A DNA stretch of 64,000 nucleotides. Origin: Chionis minor (Eukaryota; Chordata; Aves; Charadriiformes; Chionididae). The notes beneath the pieces are model-generated. The model had not been told where the DNA came from, searched no databases, and saw nothing but the letters and a program-made list of their open reading frames with translations. This document shows, one piece after another, positions 12,590-24,592 of this stretch (position 1 is the stretch's first letter; the number at the start of each line of letters is the position of its first letter). The stretch covers positions 372,001 to 436,000 of the forward strand of contig VZSF01007301.1 of NCBI GenBank assembly GCA_013398295.1, read 5' to 3'. The translations under genes were made by a program, and so were the position numbers.

Positions 12590-12900
12590 ATGACTGCACC
12601 ACCATGGGCAGCCAAAATGTGGGGAGTTCCTGGTCTGTGTGTGTGGGCACAGGCGAAGCAGTTTCCTTGGGGCTCTTCCCAGCAGGACAGAGACAGGTAC
12701 AGGATGCCCGCACGACCTTGCCGCAGCTGCAGGCTGAGCAGTGATGCACCCGGGTGCGTTTGGGCAGGGAAGTAAAGGGGCAAGACAGCTTTGGGAAGAG
12801 AGGGAGTCTCGGCTTCACCTGCCAGCTCCCCAGGGAGATGCGCCGTGCTGCGAGAGGAGGGAGCGGCGCACATTAATGCCGAAACACAGCGGGGTGGGAA
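12590..12900. promoter_or_regulatory. GC-rich patch
   Basis: A sharp local rise in GC with retained CpGs (CCCGCACG, CCGCAGC, CCCGGGTGCG, GCGCCG, GAGCGGCGC). Open frames up to 103 codons occur on both strands, as expected when GC is high and stop codons are rare; none has splice or family support. It could be an orphan CpG island or enhancer. Confidence 0.25.
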
Positions 12901-14471
12901 CCAGGAAGAACGAACACTGTCTCTGTCTCTCCACGACTCAAGTTTATTCCAGTGACAGTCACACTTGAGCTCTCAATAGACAAATAATTCAAATAATTCT
13001 GCTCACTGATATTCCCCTCCAGTTTCCTGCCCCAACATTTTTTTTTTTTTCTGGTGCTTTGCAGCCAGTGAGGGAGGGAACAGTTTTCTCTGCAGAAAGG
13101 GCTGCGTTTTTCGTAAAGGATGCAGTGCTTGTTGTAATTTGAAATCAATGATGCACTAGGAAGTGAGGAAATGTGACTACATAAATCAATTGGCTATCAA
13201 TACTACGCTTGTTGCTCAATAGCATAATTTTAAAAGAAAGTTGTCTGCAGATGTTTACCTTTAGTGTCTAGGTAATTGTTTAAAACAGAAGGCTGGATGA
13301 CGGCTTGAGCTTTTCAGCTGAGTACTCTTCAGCATTTTTTCTAAGTCTTATAGAGGTAGGCAAGGAAGTATTCGTTCCTTTGCTTTAGGAGCTGGGATTC
13401 ATCCAAGGTTTTATATTAGAGAATGGTGTCTTTCCATATCATTAGGCAGAAGAGCTCAAGTGACTTCTGTGGCTTGGTGGCAAATCATATTTGGATGTGG
13501 TGAGAAAGAAAACATAGGTACAAGTACAACCAAGTCACAAGAATTTGAGTAAAGTCTGATGAGTATCTTCTATATGAAAAGCTGTACGTATACTCCTATA
13601 ATGCAAATATCATCATGAATTGCAGTTCTTAGCAGAAGTACTTAAATGAGCATAGGAAACTGATGAAAAGATTCCTAGTCTCATTGAACCAAATCTTGTT
13701 GATTACAGATATTCTTGATTCAGTCCTTTGGGGACATTTCTGAAATAAGCCCTACAAAAACATGTCTGTGTATTGCTTATCTTCAGTCAACATCTACAAA
13801 AGCTGTAGATTTTATCCCCAGAGATGCCTGGCATTTTAAACAAGGAAGAATGTACAAGTCCTTACCAATAACGGTGCACATGATACAAATTGCAAGAGTT
13901 AGGATTTTGTTTATTAGCAGCCTTCTTAGAGCTAATCAGCCTAAGAGAACTATATTACATAGAAGATAGATTACATTTAAAGACAGATATATTGAAAAAT
14001 ATTTTTAAAATAAGCAAAAAAGTATTACCATCAATTTCCAATATACCTTCTTTATTAATATATATCTTCAAGCAGATTTTTAAATGGACCTCAATTATGT
14101 AGGCACAGTAAGTTACGGGACCAAATGTCTGATTTCAATGTCTGATTTGGCAACACAGTTCTTGTTTGCGTCGACAAGTCAGACAGATATATATTATTCT
14201 TATTTATGCGTACCATTTAAAGACTCCTCGGAAAATGAGGCCCGTCTGCAAGTTTTGTCTATCTTTACATGACTTAGAGTCTTTCCTATGTCTTGCCATA
14301 GACACAAGGCCAGTCCAAGAAGCTAAAATTTAACGATCTATGACAAAATCAGCCTCAAGAAGAGGAAAAGTAGAACTTATTGTTATATTAGCCCATGCTG
14401 ACTGGCAGTAAAAAATGCTGCACAGATCTTTCAAAAGCTTCCAGATAGGTGGATTTGGGGGTGTTGTCTAA

Positions 14472-14505
<34 letters not shown>

Positions 14506-17500
14506 TTAATTTGGTCTTCACATTCCTTATGAATTGTCTAAGGAGGGGCTGTTCACATTGCAGATAGTCTATGCTCCAATCTCTATGATCCCCAGCTGTC
14601 TTTACCCAGCAGACTAGGTCTGGAAGTAGTATTACGCAGACTAAGTGGACTAGCCTGCTTGAGTCACTGCTAGCCTAAAGATCTCTGTCCTCCATGGCAG
14701 CAACATCACTATCCTTTCTTGCTTGTCTTGTTACTTCACTGTATACCTCTGAAACCTCACTTACACTAAAATTGTCTGGAGTTTTGCTCTATCCAAGATA
14801 ACACACTCCCATTTTCACTCCGACATTAGCCTGGATAGTGAAGAGTTACCTCAGATGCCTTCAGATGCCCCAGAAAAAACACTAGATGCTGGACATTATT
14901 TGGGCAAATCAAAGAATGTTTTCTCCGGAGCAAAGATGAAACACTCCATTGTAACATCTGTGTGAAACAACTTGCCTTTTTATTCTGGAAAATAAACCCC
15001 ATGATACTGAAATAATAGTTACCCCTTGTTTATTTCAATCTCACAGCAGAACACTGGCTTTGCGAGTCCATACTCAAGACCAGTTAATACCCAAAAGCTA
15101 CATCTCCTCAATTCACTTTGTTCTTCTCTTCCAAGGGAACAACACCATCGATGTTGTTACCCTTCTTCCCCACCACCACTGCAAATAGTATTTTCTGATT
15201 TTGTGACCAGAATGTGGTAGTACTCTATGATCTTCCTCCATCAAGTCTGGGATCTCTGCCCAACAAGTGGGAAATGTAGCGTTTGAAATACTGTACCTGT
15301 TCTGTCCATACCCAGCCTGTTCAGCCATGTGCACAAAGAGTAACTGTAGAAGAGCTCTCAGAGATTTCTCAGGGCCACTGGCAAGAATTGGGGGGACAAA
15401 TCTCTCTATATGTACATCAAACATCTGGGCTATTCCTCACTATTCAAAACAGGGCTTGGGCAAATGGCTTCATCTGATTTCTTTCTCTTAATCACATTTC
15501 AAACCGCCTCAGTGAACATAGAGTTATGCATGGTTTAGAACTACGCCTGTTTAACCTGCCTGTAAAATACCATCTCTTTTCTGGAGAGTGACCCAGCAGA
15601 CCTTAATTAAGATGCACTAGTTAGTTACACAGTCAGTGCAAGTTGTCCTCAGCTCAAATGAGGCAAAGACCTTTGATTCTTGGAGTTGAAAGTCAGCTTT
15701 TGCTGATGACTGTGTAGCTCTTTCTATCCAGGAATGAGAAAACTCCTGGTAGGACAGGGCAGGTGGCCAAAGAGGATGTAGAGGAAGCCCATGACTGTGT
15801 AAAGTTCCAGGGAAACCAACGAGGCAGCAAGCAGGGCCAAAGGTTTGTGCATATGGAGCTATCGCATGCAACACTTGTTTCATCCTTGACAATGCTGGTC
15901 TGCGCAGAGTTCCACATTGGACCCAAAAGATGTTTAACATTGTTTTCTGGTATCTTTTACAAATTACATAGGAGAAAAACTGTGGGCTCATCTATTGCAC
16001 GATTATGTGTTGCAAGGTTTTGCCTCCTGTCAAGTCAGTGGTCTTATCACACAAGCTCAAGCCAAAACTTAACTTACCCATTTGCATAATAAAAAGTCAT
16101 CTCAGGGAACCCTGCATGAGATACCGGAACATATCACTTGGTGCTCTGGTATTTCTCATTAAAAAAATAAGAAGTTAGACATTCAGGTATTTTTTAAAAT
16201 CACTTTTAAATACAACATTCTGAAAGTCAGTAATGGGCTGGGGAAAAAAGGCAAAGCTAATTAAATTAAATTGCAGCACTTTTTTTTTTTCTTAAAGTAC
16301 CTGTTTAATATTGAATGAGTTATTTAAAAATAACTATGGACAACAAATGGATAAACAAAGATAGATCAGGTGGACTGAAAATTGAAAGTGAAACTTAAAT
16401 ATTCATAGAGTTTTTCCTCTCAGTGATAGAGCTGGTCAGAAACTTTTTACTGTAACATTTCCTGTCAGAAAATGGTATTTCATAAAAACAAAACAATCTC
16501 TGTAGGAATACGTCAATTATGACAAAATGGGGAGGGGGGGGGGTGGGCCAGTAAATGAATCCTTTTAGTGGTATCAAAACATTCTGTTTTGCAGTGTTTC
16601 TGAACATTATCAGCATGGTGTTTCTTTTAATTATAATAATTTTATAGTCTAGTTTAAAAGTGAAGATTGGAATAAAATATTCAAGCACTGTAAAATGGAT
16701 CTTTCCAGCCTTTCTAAAAGCATTTTTTAAATTTTATTTTATTTCACTTCCTTTGTCTTCAAAATTACTTTTTGGAAAATCATGTTATAATTCAGGACAA
16801 AAATGTCTCAGCTCATAATTCTTAAATGAGTGAAGTTTCAAATTTCACGGGGCTTTACTTAACATCTGTTCATATCTTTTGCCCCATTATTTACTTCAGG
16901 TGGATTCCCTTTTATCTCAGGAGACAACATAAAGGAGTCCGAAGATATTGTGTATTTTTTTCTTTGAAGTTTCATCTTTCACACAGAAACTTCTTCATTT
17001 AACAGATTTCTTCTCCTCCTTTTCTCACTGATTCCCCATTCCTGCACTATTTCCAGCTCATCTGCCCCTTGTAATCTAAATCAGAGCACAAAAGTAATTT
17101 GGGGGTTCAACCAGGACACAAAAGTTTTTTTGGTTTGGTGTGTTTTTTAAAATCTATTTCTTTAAAGAAGTGGGTTTTTTAATGCAGATCATTTTGATGA
17201 TTATGCTTATAATATCACCATTAACAAGGTGTCAGTGCAAGCTGCCAGTCTCTGCAGGAGAGGCAGAGACCAGTGGTGGTGGGTAGGCCAGAGCAAAACC
17301 AACGGTGGAGGAGAAGGGAAAGAGATAACTCTTCTGCCAGCTCCAATACTACAGAAAACGTTGTAGACTTCTGCAAAGGTTCAGATCCATCCACAAGGAT
17401 GAGCCTTGGAGTGAGCTGGTCTTTACTTATTTTGACCAACTTGTTTAAAATGACATAATCCCACGCAGTACACAAAGGCCGAGTCATTTGATCTACTGTA

Positions 17501-17710
17501 GTGATTTATCTTTGCACTGAATGTAACAATGAAGTTTCTTAAACTCTGAATGCTCCTGACTGTAGCCTAAGCTTCCAGTATTTCTAAGACATCTGTATAT
17601 ACTGTTTACACATAAAATATACCCCTATACTACACATGACTTCAATATCACGGTTAAAAATAGTCAAGTTGTCTCATTTTTCAGATGATTGAATTAGACA
17701 CCTAAGTGGG
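12901..17710. other. AT-rich non-coding stretch with mononucleotide runs
   Basis: No supported gene. Simple runs are T at 13038-13050, A at 14477-14503 (27 bases) and a G-rich run at 16529-16547. The minus-strand frames at 15113-15424 (103 codons) and 15617-15991 (124 codons) were inspected; neither shows reverse-transcriptase, zinc-finger or other family motifs, and both have lengths expected by chance. Confidence 0.5.
16529..16547 (+). repeat. G-rich run, G-quadruplex capable
   Basis: A GGGG-A-(G)10-T-GGG pattern in otherwise AT-rich DNA. It has enough G-tracts for a quadruplex on this strand, but it may simply be a slippage-prone homopolymer. Confidence 0.5.
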
Positions 17711-17835
17711 TTGGGATTTGGCATGAGGATTCTCATCTCAGAGGTCAAGGGTTCAAATGTATTCCAAATCAATACTAACTGCAAGTTATTACCTTTGGGT
17801 AGCCTATGTAAAATGAATGGTGGTTCTAGCCTAAT
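17711..17835 (+). mobile_element. MIR-family SINE relic
   Basis: A B-box-like GGTCAAGGGTTCAAATG near 17743 is followed by ACTAACTGCAAGTTATTACC, TTTGGGTAGCC and ATGTAAAATGAATGGTGG. MIR has the same order: GGGTTCGAATCC, the ACTAGCTGTGTGACC core, TTGGGCAAG, and ATCTGTAAAATGGGG. MIR is a tRNA-derived SINE inactive since early amniote or mammalian history, so heavy divergence is expected. The assignment was made by eye. Confidence 0.45.
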
Positions 17836-18510
17836 TTCTAGTTGACAGATGTCTGTGCCATCAAAAAAATCCCATCATTACATTTGGCATTCTTCACATA
17901 AGCCTCAACATAGAAGCCAAAGACAGACTGGGCACAGAGGTGGAATTAATCTCTTATGAAAGGACTATAGTTGGTCCTTCCAAAACAGAGATAAAACAGA
18001 TTATTCAGGCAGTTAGAGGAATAGTGAACTTTTAGTGCTTGAAGTTTGCTCTTTCTCATGAATAAAGAGAGGGCAGAATTTTCATCTGGTTTTGATCCAG
18101 CATCTTTTTGCAAGCCCCAGATTCACTTTTGCAGGGTAAAAGATATAAGAGGCTTATTTGTGCTACCAAGTTGAGATTATGTCAGCGTCTCCCTTATAAA
18201 TGCCACCAAGCCATAGAAATTTAATCTGGGCTAAAAGTTGGCAGAGACATTCTCAGCCCTGAAGTATGTTTTAAACCACATTAAAAAATATGTTAGGCCA
18301 CTTATAAGTTAAAATACTCAAGGCTAAATAACAATAATAAAGAAGTCCTTTCATCTAAGTGTGGAATGCAAAGAGGAAATCGACTGTCAAATATTATATG
18401 GTTTAAATAATATTCCTGTGTCTGTGCATCAAATGAAGAAGATTTGACAAGTCTTTCTGATTAAGTCTGAGGATACTTGAGAGATTCTTCTTGCTTGAAC
18501 TGTTGGGAAT

Positions 18511-18834
18511 ATGCTATCAGCAGATCCTGGAGCCAGACCACAGAGAGCTTTAAAAAATATGAGTGATAACATTTTGAAATCACTGCAGAACTTTACTGCC
18601 ACGAAGGAGAAATATGTAGATTTGGCTTACTCCCAACGGGAAGATGAGCTGCATAGTTTTGTGCAGCTTGAAGGCATTAAATTTGCCTAGTGGGAAGACC
18701 AGTTAAAAGAGAATTACAGCAGTTTAAGCATGAAAAATAAGAGTATGCTGCACATCAGCACTCTCAGTTCTCAAGCAGATATTGTGAACCTTAATTCTTC
18801 CTGCATTTCTCAACTGAAAAAGAAATATAACTGA
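18511..18834 (+). pseudogene. Possible decayed coiled-coil coding sequence
   Basis: An ATG at 18511 opens a frame of 59 codons to a TAG at 18688-18690. The same frame then stays open for 47 more codons to tandem TGA TGA at 18832-18837, and an AATAAA follows at about 18873. The translated residues are unusually protein-like, with charged and heptad-like segments such as KNMSDNILKSLQNF, YSQREDELHSFVQLEG, WEDQLKENYSSLS and ISQLKKKY. I did not recognise the family. The interrupted frame plus a nearby poly-A signal suggests a retrocopy or a dead exon. No A tail or flanking duplication was seen, and chance in A-rich DNA remains possible. Confidence 0.25.
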
Positions 18835-18837
18835 TGA

Positions 18838-19689
18838 TTTCAAGAAGAAAAAAAAGTCTTCTTGTTTGTGCATAATAAAGACACAATATTTGTCTACATT
18901 CAGGTGCCCACTTCATCCTTTAAGATATCACAAGCCTGAGAAGGGGTAGATCTTGGCACCAAAAAGCCTATCAGATAAATGCTTTTAAATGGATTTTAAA
19001 GGGCTGGATCTGAAGTCCACCAGGGCTAACTCTGAGCTCCGGACCCTGTGATGCCTCTCATTTTCTGTGGCACTTTGCTGCTGTGTCTTGATGCCAGAAG
19101 AATGGGACCTGATGTGAAATATACCAGGAAGGAAACCCAAGTACCGCTGTCTTCTCTAAATTGGTCCCAGCATAGGCAACTAGGAATGTAGGAACCCGAA
19201 GCTTGATGCGGACAGCATCTCACCCCCAAATTAGGTTTTGCCCAGATCAGGCACAAACCAGTTTTGAGCCATGTGACCTGGGATAAAAAACATCTCACCA
19301 AAACCATTAAACAGTCTGAAAGCTCCTTAATTGTTCCCATCAAAAATGCTTCTGCTTTGTGTGTGTTTAAAGAGCAAAAAAGCCTATACAAGGCACTTTA
19401 AGGAGCACACTTACAGGACATGTACTGGATTAGCTAATATATTTTTTCCATCTCTAAATTGCGTGGAGCTAAACTGTAGATAAAACCAACAATCTGGGGA
19501 TATGGGGTGTTGGTAGGAGCGTTAGTCAGAGACACCAGTATTCCACTCGCAGTTTCCAGAGATCACGCGGTCTTAAATAACAACCCATACCCCAAAATAC
19601 AAGAGTTAAGAGAACGTCTGTCATGGAGCAAATAATCCTCAGGCGAGTTACGGACGTAGTTAGCAGAAAGAAGAAGGGTCCTTCACGCT
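18838..19689. other. Non-coding stretch, nothing recognised
   Basis: The only longish frame is a 121-codon open stretch on the minus strand (19026-19391). It has no recognised domain and no splice-site support. No repeat was identified. Confidence 0.45.
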
Positions 19690-20330
19690 GATTTTGTTCC
19701 TAGCTCAAGTGCTACTTGTCGAGGCCTCTCTCCGGGTGACGGCCCAGCGGCGAGCGCAGGAGTGTGATGGTGCCGGGCCTGTGGGGGCTGGGGGGCTGGC
19801 CCCTGGCTTGAGGAAGGGCTGGCCTGGCGGAGAGAAACGGCGCCTCTTCCCTCCCGGCGCTAGCAAAGGGGTCACTGAGGCCAACAGCTTGTTTTTGGAG
19901 CACGTAATTAAGCCAGACGTATGTATACGCAAGTGTATTTGAGTTAAACGCATGTATAATATACATGTGCACCGCATACATACCTTTTATACGCAAAGGG
20001 AAACAACTGGAAATCTCTGTGTTGGGCGGGGGCTGCCCCGCACCAGCCACAGCCGGTTCTAGCCCGTTCCAGGCGGTTCCAGGCGGCTGGCAGGGCCCCA
20101 GCGCAGGGCAGGGCTGAGCCCCTCAGCCACGGGCGGGCGCCGCGGGGAAACCTGTGTCAGAAAGGGCCAAACGCTGCCCGGCAGCCAGGGCTGAGGGTGA
20201 GGAACAGCAGGAGGGGCTCCGGGCGCCCCCCAGGAAAAGTCAGAGGAGGAGGAGGAGGGAGCTACAGAGAGGAGCTGACATGGACTGAACAGAGCGCCCC
20301 CACTCCCCATCCCCCTGCACTGCTTGGGCA
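19690..20330. promoter_or_regulatory. Orphan CpG-island-like patch
   Basis: GC-rich with many CpGs (GACGGCC, CAGCGGCGAGCGCAGG, ACGGCGCC, CCCGGCGC, GGGCGGGCGCCGCGGGG), separated by a short ATACATGTG-rich patch near 19920-19990. Near-repeated GGTTCTAGCC, GTTCCAGGCG and GTTCCAGGCG units lie at about 20053-20085. A TATA-like TTTATAAGC lies some 400 bases downstream, near 20758. It could be an alternative promoter or an enhancer. No exon can be assigned, and the frames on both strands are GC by-products. Confidence 0.35.
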
Positions 20331-23300
20331 GGAGGAGGTTGATGAGTTGGGAGTAGAGGAGTGAAGATCAGCCTGGGAAAAGGGGGAGGGTGCTTTAGTT
20401 TTTGTCTTTGTTTCTCACCCCAACTCTTATTTTCATTGGCAACAAATGAAATTTTCTCAGGTTGAGTCTGTTTCACCCATGACAGTAATTGGTAAGGGAT
20501 CTCCCTGTCTTTACCTTGACCCACGAGCTTTTCCATCCTGTTTTCTCCCCCTGTCCTCTTGGAGAGGGGGACAGGGAGAGCAGCTGGGTGGGTGCCTGGC
20601 AGCCAGCCGAGGTCAACCCACCTCGATCTCACAGCAGCAAATGAATTGCCAGGGCCCCAGCGGGTACCTCGTTGACTTTGGTGTTTAACCACCGAAGAAA
20701 AAGCTGCTTATTGTCTCAAATTACCTATGAGAATTCGATTATGGTACGACATTCAGCATTTATAAGCCAGAGAGGCAGAGCAGTTGCAGAACATCACCAG
20801 CTCCCTGAAAAGCGAGCGCTTCTCAAATCTGCCATATAACATGGGAGAAAACAGGAAGGCTCTTGCCTGACACTGGCACAGGGGGACTGCTCCAAGGAGG
20901 TAGTTTCCCAGCCCCGAGTGAGAGGTGACAGGTGAAGACTTGCTCTTGTCCCCGTGTAAGCATCCACAAGAAGGCAGCTACAAAAAAGTAGTGCTTGTTG
21001 CCTGGCAGGCTGCAGAGTCCAGGGTACGTCCCGTGGGCAAGAAGAATATGCTTTTCTAACAAGGTGGGGGACTCTACCAGGAAGTACTTGTTAGGTTTGT
21101 TATCTTATTTATAGAAAATACAAGGATATCCCAGCATCCAGCATTCTGGTCTTGCAGTGTCCTGATGTGTACACAGCTAGTGGGATGTATCTCTCTCCTC
21201 TCCAGTTGTTCTTCTATATTGTGAAGGCACGAGGAGGTTCCATATGCCACATTCCAGCTCTCTGAAAACATCAGAGATAAAAGCAAAATTACAGTGTAAT
21301 TGAGTCTTAGTCCTCCCTGCTACAGGGAATGCATAGCTCTTTAAACTTAGCTCCACCAAAGGGAAACTTGCCCCCCACCAAAAAAAGCTAGGTTCGATAT
21401 GTTGCCTAGTCTAGGTGAAGGTAGCAATATGCTTGCTAAAGTAACAGACTCTGTGTACCTTTTACTCACTGTGACTTATAACTTTTTCATTAAGAAAGAT
21501 CTGACTGCTCCTGAGAAACTGAAAAAACACCTCTTATACCCCAGCTGTAAGTAATTCAATTGCCTCATTAAGTTTTTTATAAAGAGTTGATGCAGCAAGG
21601 TGTTGAACTGTGTCAGTCAGGGTTAACTTGGTTCCAGTTACATTTGCTCAATTGAAGTTCTACAAAAAAAACCAACTCCAAAATCTGGATGGCTCACAGG
21701 CTCAGCTCCATCTTATTTCTCTGAGACACCTCCAAGAGGAACCCTTTCTCCTTATGTTCATTATCTCCTCCTGCAGGTAATGAAGGGGAGAGAATGAGGG
21801 AAAAGCAAGTCCAGAGAACAGCTCCCATCCTCTTCTCCTTCCCCATTAGCTGTAAGTGTGGGGAGACCAAGTTCCTCCTGAAGGTATTTTAGCTAAGCAG
21901 GATGAATTCAGTAAGCCTGAGCCATGAACTCATAAACTCTGGTGGATATAATGAGCAACCTAAATAGCAAAGGCTAGACCCAATCATCCTGAAGCACTTT
22001 GAGCACTAAGTGAGCTCTGAGAGCCCCATGGTTCCAGAAGTAAAAGGCAATCAAAATTTATGTTGTGCTGAGTGGAAGAAGACGAAGAAGCAAAAATGAG
22101 AGTCCTGAGATGGCATGGAGTTGTAGAAAACAAGGAGAAGAAAGTGAGACGGCTTTTGATTCTATCTGCAAACAGCGTCCACAGGTGCATTAAGAAGGGA
22201 GACATTCAGAAGGTAACTGGTTTTGACAGTGGCTAATCCGTAGGCATAACATTTTGTTCTGATTTAAACAAGAAAGCCTGGGCTGTTAGGAGCAGATGCC
22301 AGAGTCTCTGGGGAATTACATATATGCAAAGTGACAGTTAAAGCTAAACAACCCCCCTGACTGATGTGAGTTGGGGGCCCCAGGGCCACTGCTACTTTGC
22401 AAAAAGAAACTCTACCTACCCATGTCAGTAAATGTTGGCTGTGAATTGCCGTGGTATCACCAGAGGTAGTGGTTATCTGCAGTTTCCTGCAATTGTCAAC
22501 CCAGACAGGAGTGTCACCTTCTCAGAGTCTAAGAGAGGAGAGAGATTGAGGCTGCCTGAGGTCAGCCAGCCCCTCTGAGGTGTCCTCAGCCAGGCGGTGA
22601 GCCTGGCAGGCTGAGAGGGGACTTCCAGGACACAGATGTCAGAGTCATATCGTGAGGTTTACTGCCTCCCTAGGCAAGCAGCACTGAGGTTGGAGGGGAG
22701 GTCTGTGAGCTTGAGCAACAGTGCAGCACACTGTCTGAGCCCCTGGTGTAGGTGTTAGTCTGGCTGCAATTGCGTAGAGCTGAGTGTTAAAAGTGTTACA
22801 GCTGGGCATTTTACTGCTAAGCCCTTTTGTTGTAAAGGAAGAAAAGCTGGGCAGCAAGCAAAAGCTCAGCTCCCAAGACAGAGCTTGTGCAGAGTACTGA
22901 GGATCTGATGAAGTTATGCAGAGCTGTTTGGTTCTGGCCACAGACCCAGGAGTTAGCTCTCTCAGGAGTCTGAAACTCTGAATGTCTAACGAACATCACA
23001 CCCTGCTAGCAAGAGGTGGCCCAGAGTGCGCCCCCACCTCTGCAGAGCAGGAAGGAAGCCCGCTAGGCAGCACTCGGATGTTAGATGCCAAGACGAGTGC
23101 AGAGATGGAGAGGAGAAAGAAAAAACGGCATATAAATATGTACGTAAGAAGATTCCAGACCGCTGTTTGGGGACTGAAATGAAAAAAGTGTGCAAATATA
23201 CCTGACCGTCAGATTTTAAAGATATTGAACATGAATCAGGAGCCAAAGCGAGACAAGTTACCTCGACTGAGAAGATAAAACGGCATTTTCAAATGGCAAA

Positions 23301-24536
23301 GGCCAAGGAACAGAACATCAGTAAAGCAGGTGCTATATAACAAGGCATATCATTTTAGACACCATCTCTCACCTATTTTCTTCAAACTTGCCCTTAAGTC
23401 ACTGGATGATGCAAAAAAAAGATGAGAAAGCTGTTCTGGGTTCTCAAAGGTAACTACCAGCAGTTTTGCCTGTTTGTTTGTTTCTGCTTTGTTTCGTTTT
23501 ATTTAACATAACTCACCAGCTGATTTTTACAAATAAGGTAGCAACCCTGAGGTTCAATGATGAAAAGGTCAAGATTAAGACCGCCATGTTTGTGAAGTGA
23601 GTTAATAATGGGGAAGAGATGTAACAAAGGTGCAAAGTCAGTGAAACAGAAGATTGAGAATATTACATTTTCAGTGAGCAGAAAATCAGCTTAACATTGT
23701 GAGATTCAGACAGGAAGGGAATAAATAACTGAAAGTGTTGCCATTTAGATTAAACAGTAAGGGTTCAAGCCACCAGCAACACTGGCAGCATGGCTGTCTG
23801 TTAGAAACCTCTCCTCTTCAGTATATCCAGGTAACCGCAATTACTACAGCAGCATTCTTTTTAACATAAAGTATTAGTCAGATGTTGTTCTCAGCCCGCT
23901 TGATATACACCTGAAGTAACTATACTGACATGCCAGAGCTAATCTGGGGTTAGCTCCAGCACACCTGATAGCAGCGTGTTGCACTTGGCTGTGTTTTCAC
24001 CTGTTGGTGGCAATGGCAGGACCATTGGCAATGGGTAGGTAGCCTTCTGGCTGTGTATGGTCCCAAATGCGGATGTTGAGACAATCAGTTCTAGCTTGCC
24101 TTCTGGTCAACAGTGACTTTAGACAGAGGAATAAGGTACTAATGTCATTAGAACTGCTGGAGGGGAGAATGCTCCGATTCTGATGTCGTGAGAGATATTA
24201 TGCATGTTTTCCTTTCCTCATCAAGACTACATTCAGCCTCACAATATCTCACTTCTGCAATATGATAGTAGTGGAATAAACCAGTAGCGGTTTATGTGAT
24301 GCGGTCAGTAACTGGTTTTTATAGCTCTTTTTCTTTCTATCTGACATTGGAGAGAGAGGAAACCTGTATTTGGCTGCTTTGTTTTGTGTCTCTTTGGCTA
24401 CATCTTTATATTACGTGGGTGGAAGAAGTCTGTCTCTCCAGAAGGGACCTGGAGTGCAGCTTGGTGTGCTTATATCGAGCTTACATGATGTGCTTGACAC
24501 AGTTTAGACTTTGCAGAAATTTATTGCTTGGTTAAT
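20331..24536. other. Non-coding stretch
   Basis: No supported gene. The 150-codon minus-strand frame at 20240-20692 overlaps the GC patch and shows no domain. Donor-like CAG|GTAATG at about 21776 and AAG|GTAACT near 22214 lack matching exons. One hairpin is listed separately. Confidence 0.5.
22570..22620. repeat. Imperfect two-stage hairpin
   Basis: CCCCTCT (22570-22576) pairs with AGAGGGG (22614-22620). Inside it, CTCAGCCAGGC (22585-22595) pairs with GCCTGG...GGCTGAG (22601-22615) with a small bulge around a five-base loop. The outer and inner right arms overlap by two bases, so both cannot form fully. The function is unknown. Confidence 0.45.
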
Positions 24537-24592
24537 GATCCAAAGACAGCTGAAGTCAATATAAAGAGCCCCACTGTCTCTGAATCAGGCCC
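24537..24592. repeat. Palindromic sauropsid interspersed repeat
   Basis: The left end GATCCAAAG, then TGAAGTCAATATAAAGAGCC, then the right end GAATCAGGCCC, match the arrangement of an old palindromic repeat in reptiles and birds. That repeat has GATCCAAAG, then CATTGAAGTCAATGGGAG, then TTGGATCAGGCCC. It is short, non-coding and mirror-like, so the strand is not meaningful. I cannot name the family with certainty. Confidence 0.45.

Noticed and set aside
14290..14503. Retrocopy with a 27-base A tail
   Set aside because: The sequence before the A run has no open frame or poly-A signal in a suitable place; a mononucleotide repeat is simpler.
15113..15991. Two minus-strand frames of 103 and 124 codons, considered as a transposon remnant
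   Set aside because: No catalytic or zinc-binding motifs and no terminal repeats were visible.
20240..20692. 150-codon minus-strand frame
   Set aside because: It overlaps a GC-rich patch, has no recognised domain, and its length is within chance expectation.
21391..21410. tRNA B-box-like GGTTCGATAT
   Set aside because: No A-box, acceptor stem or cloverleaf could be traced around it.
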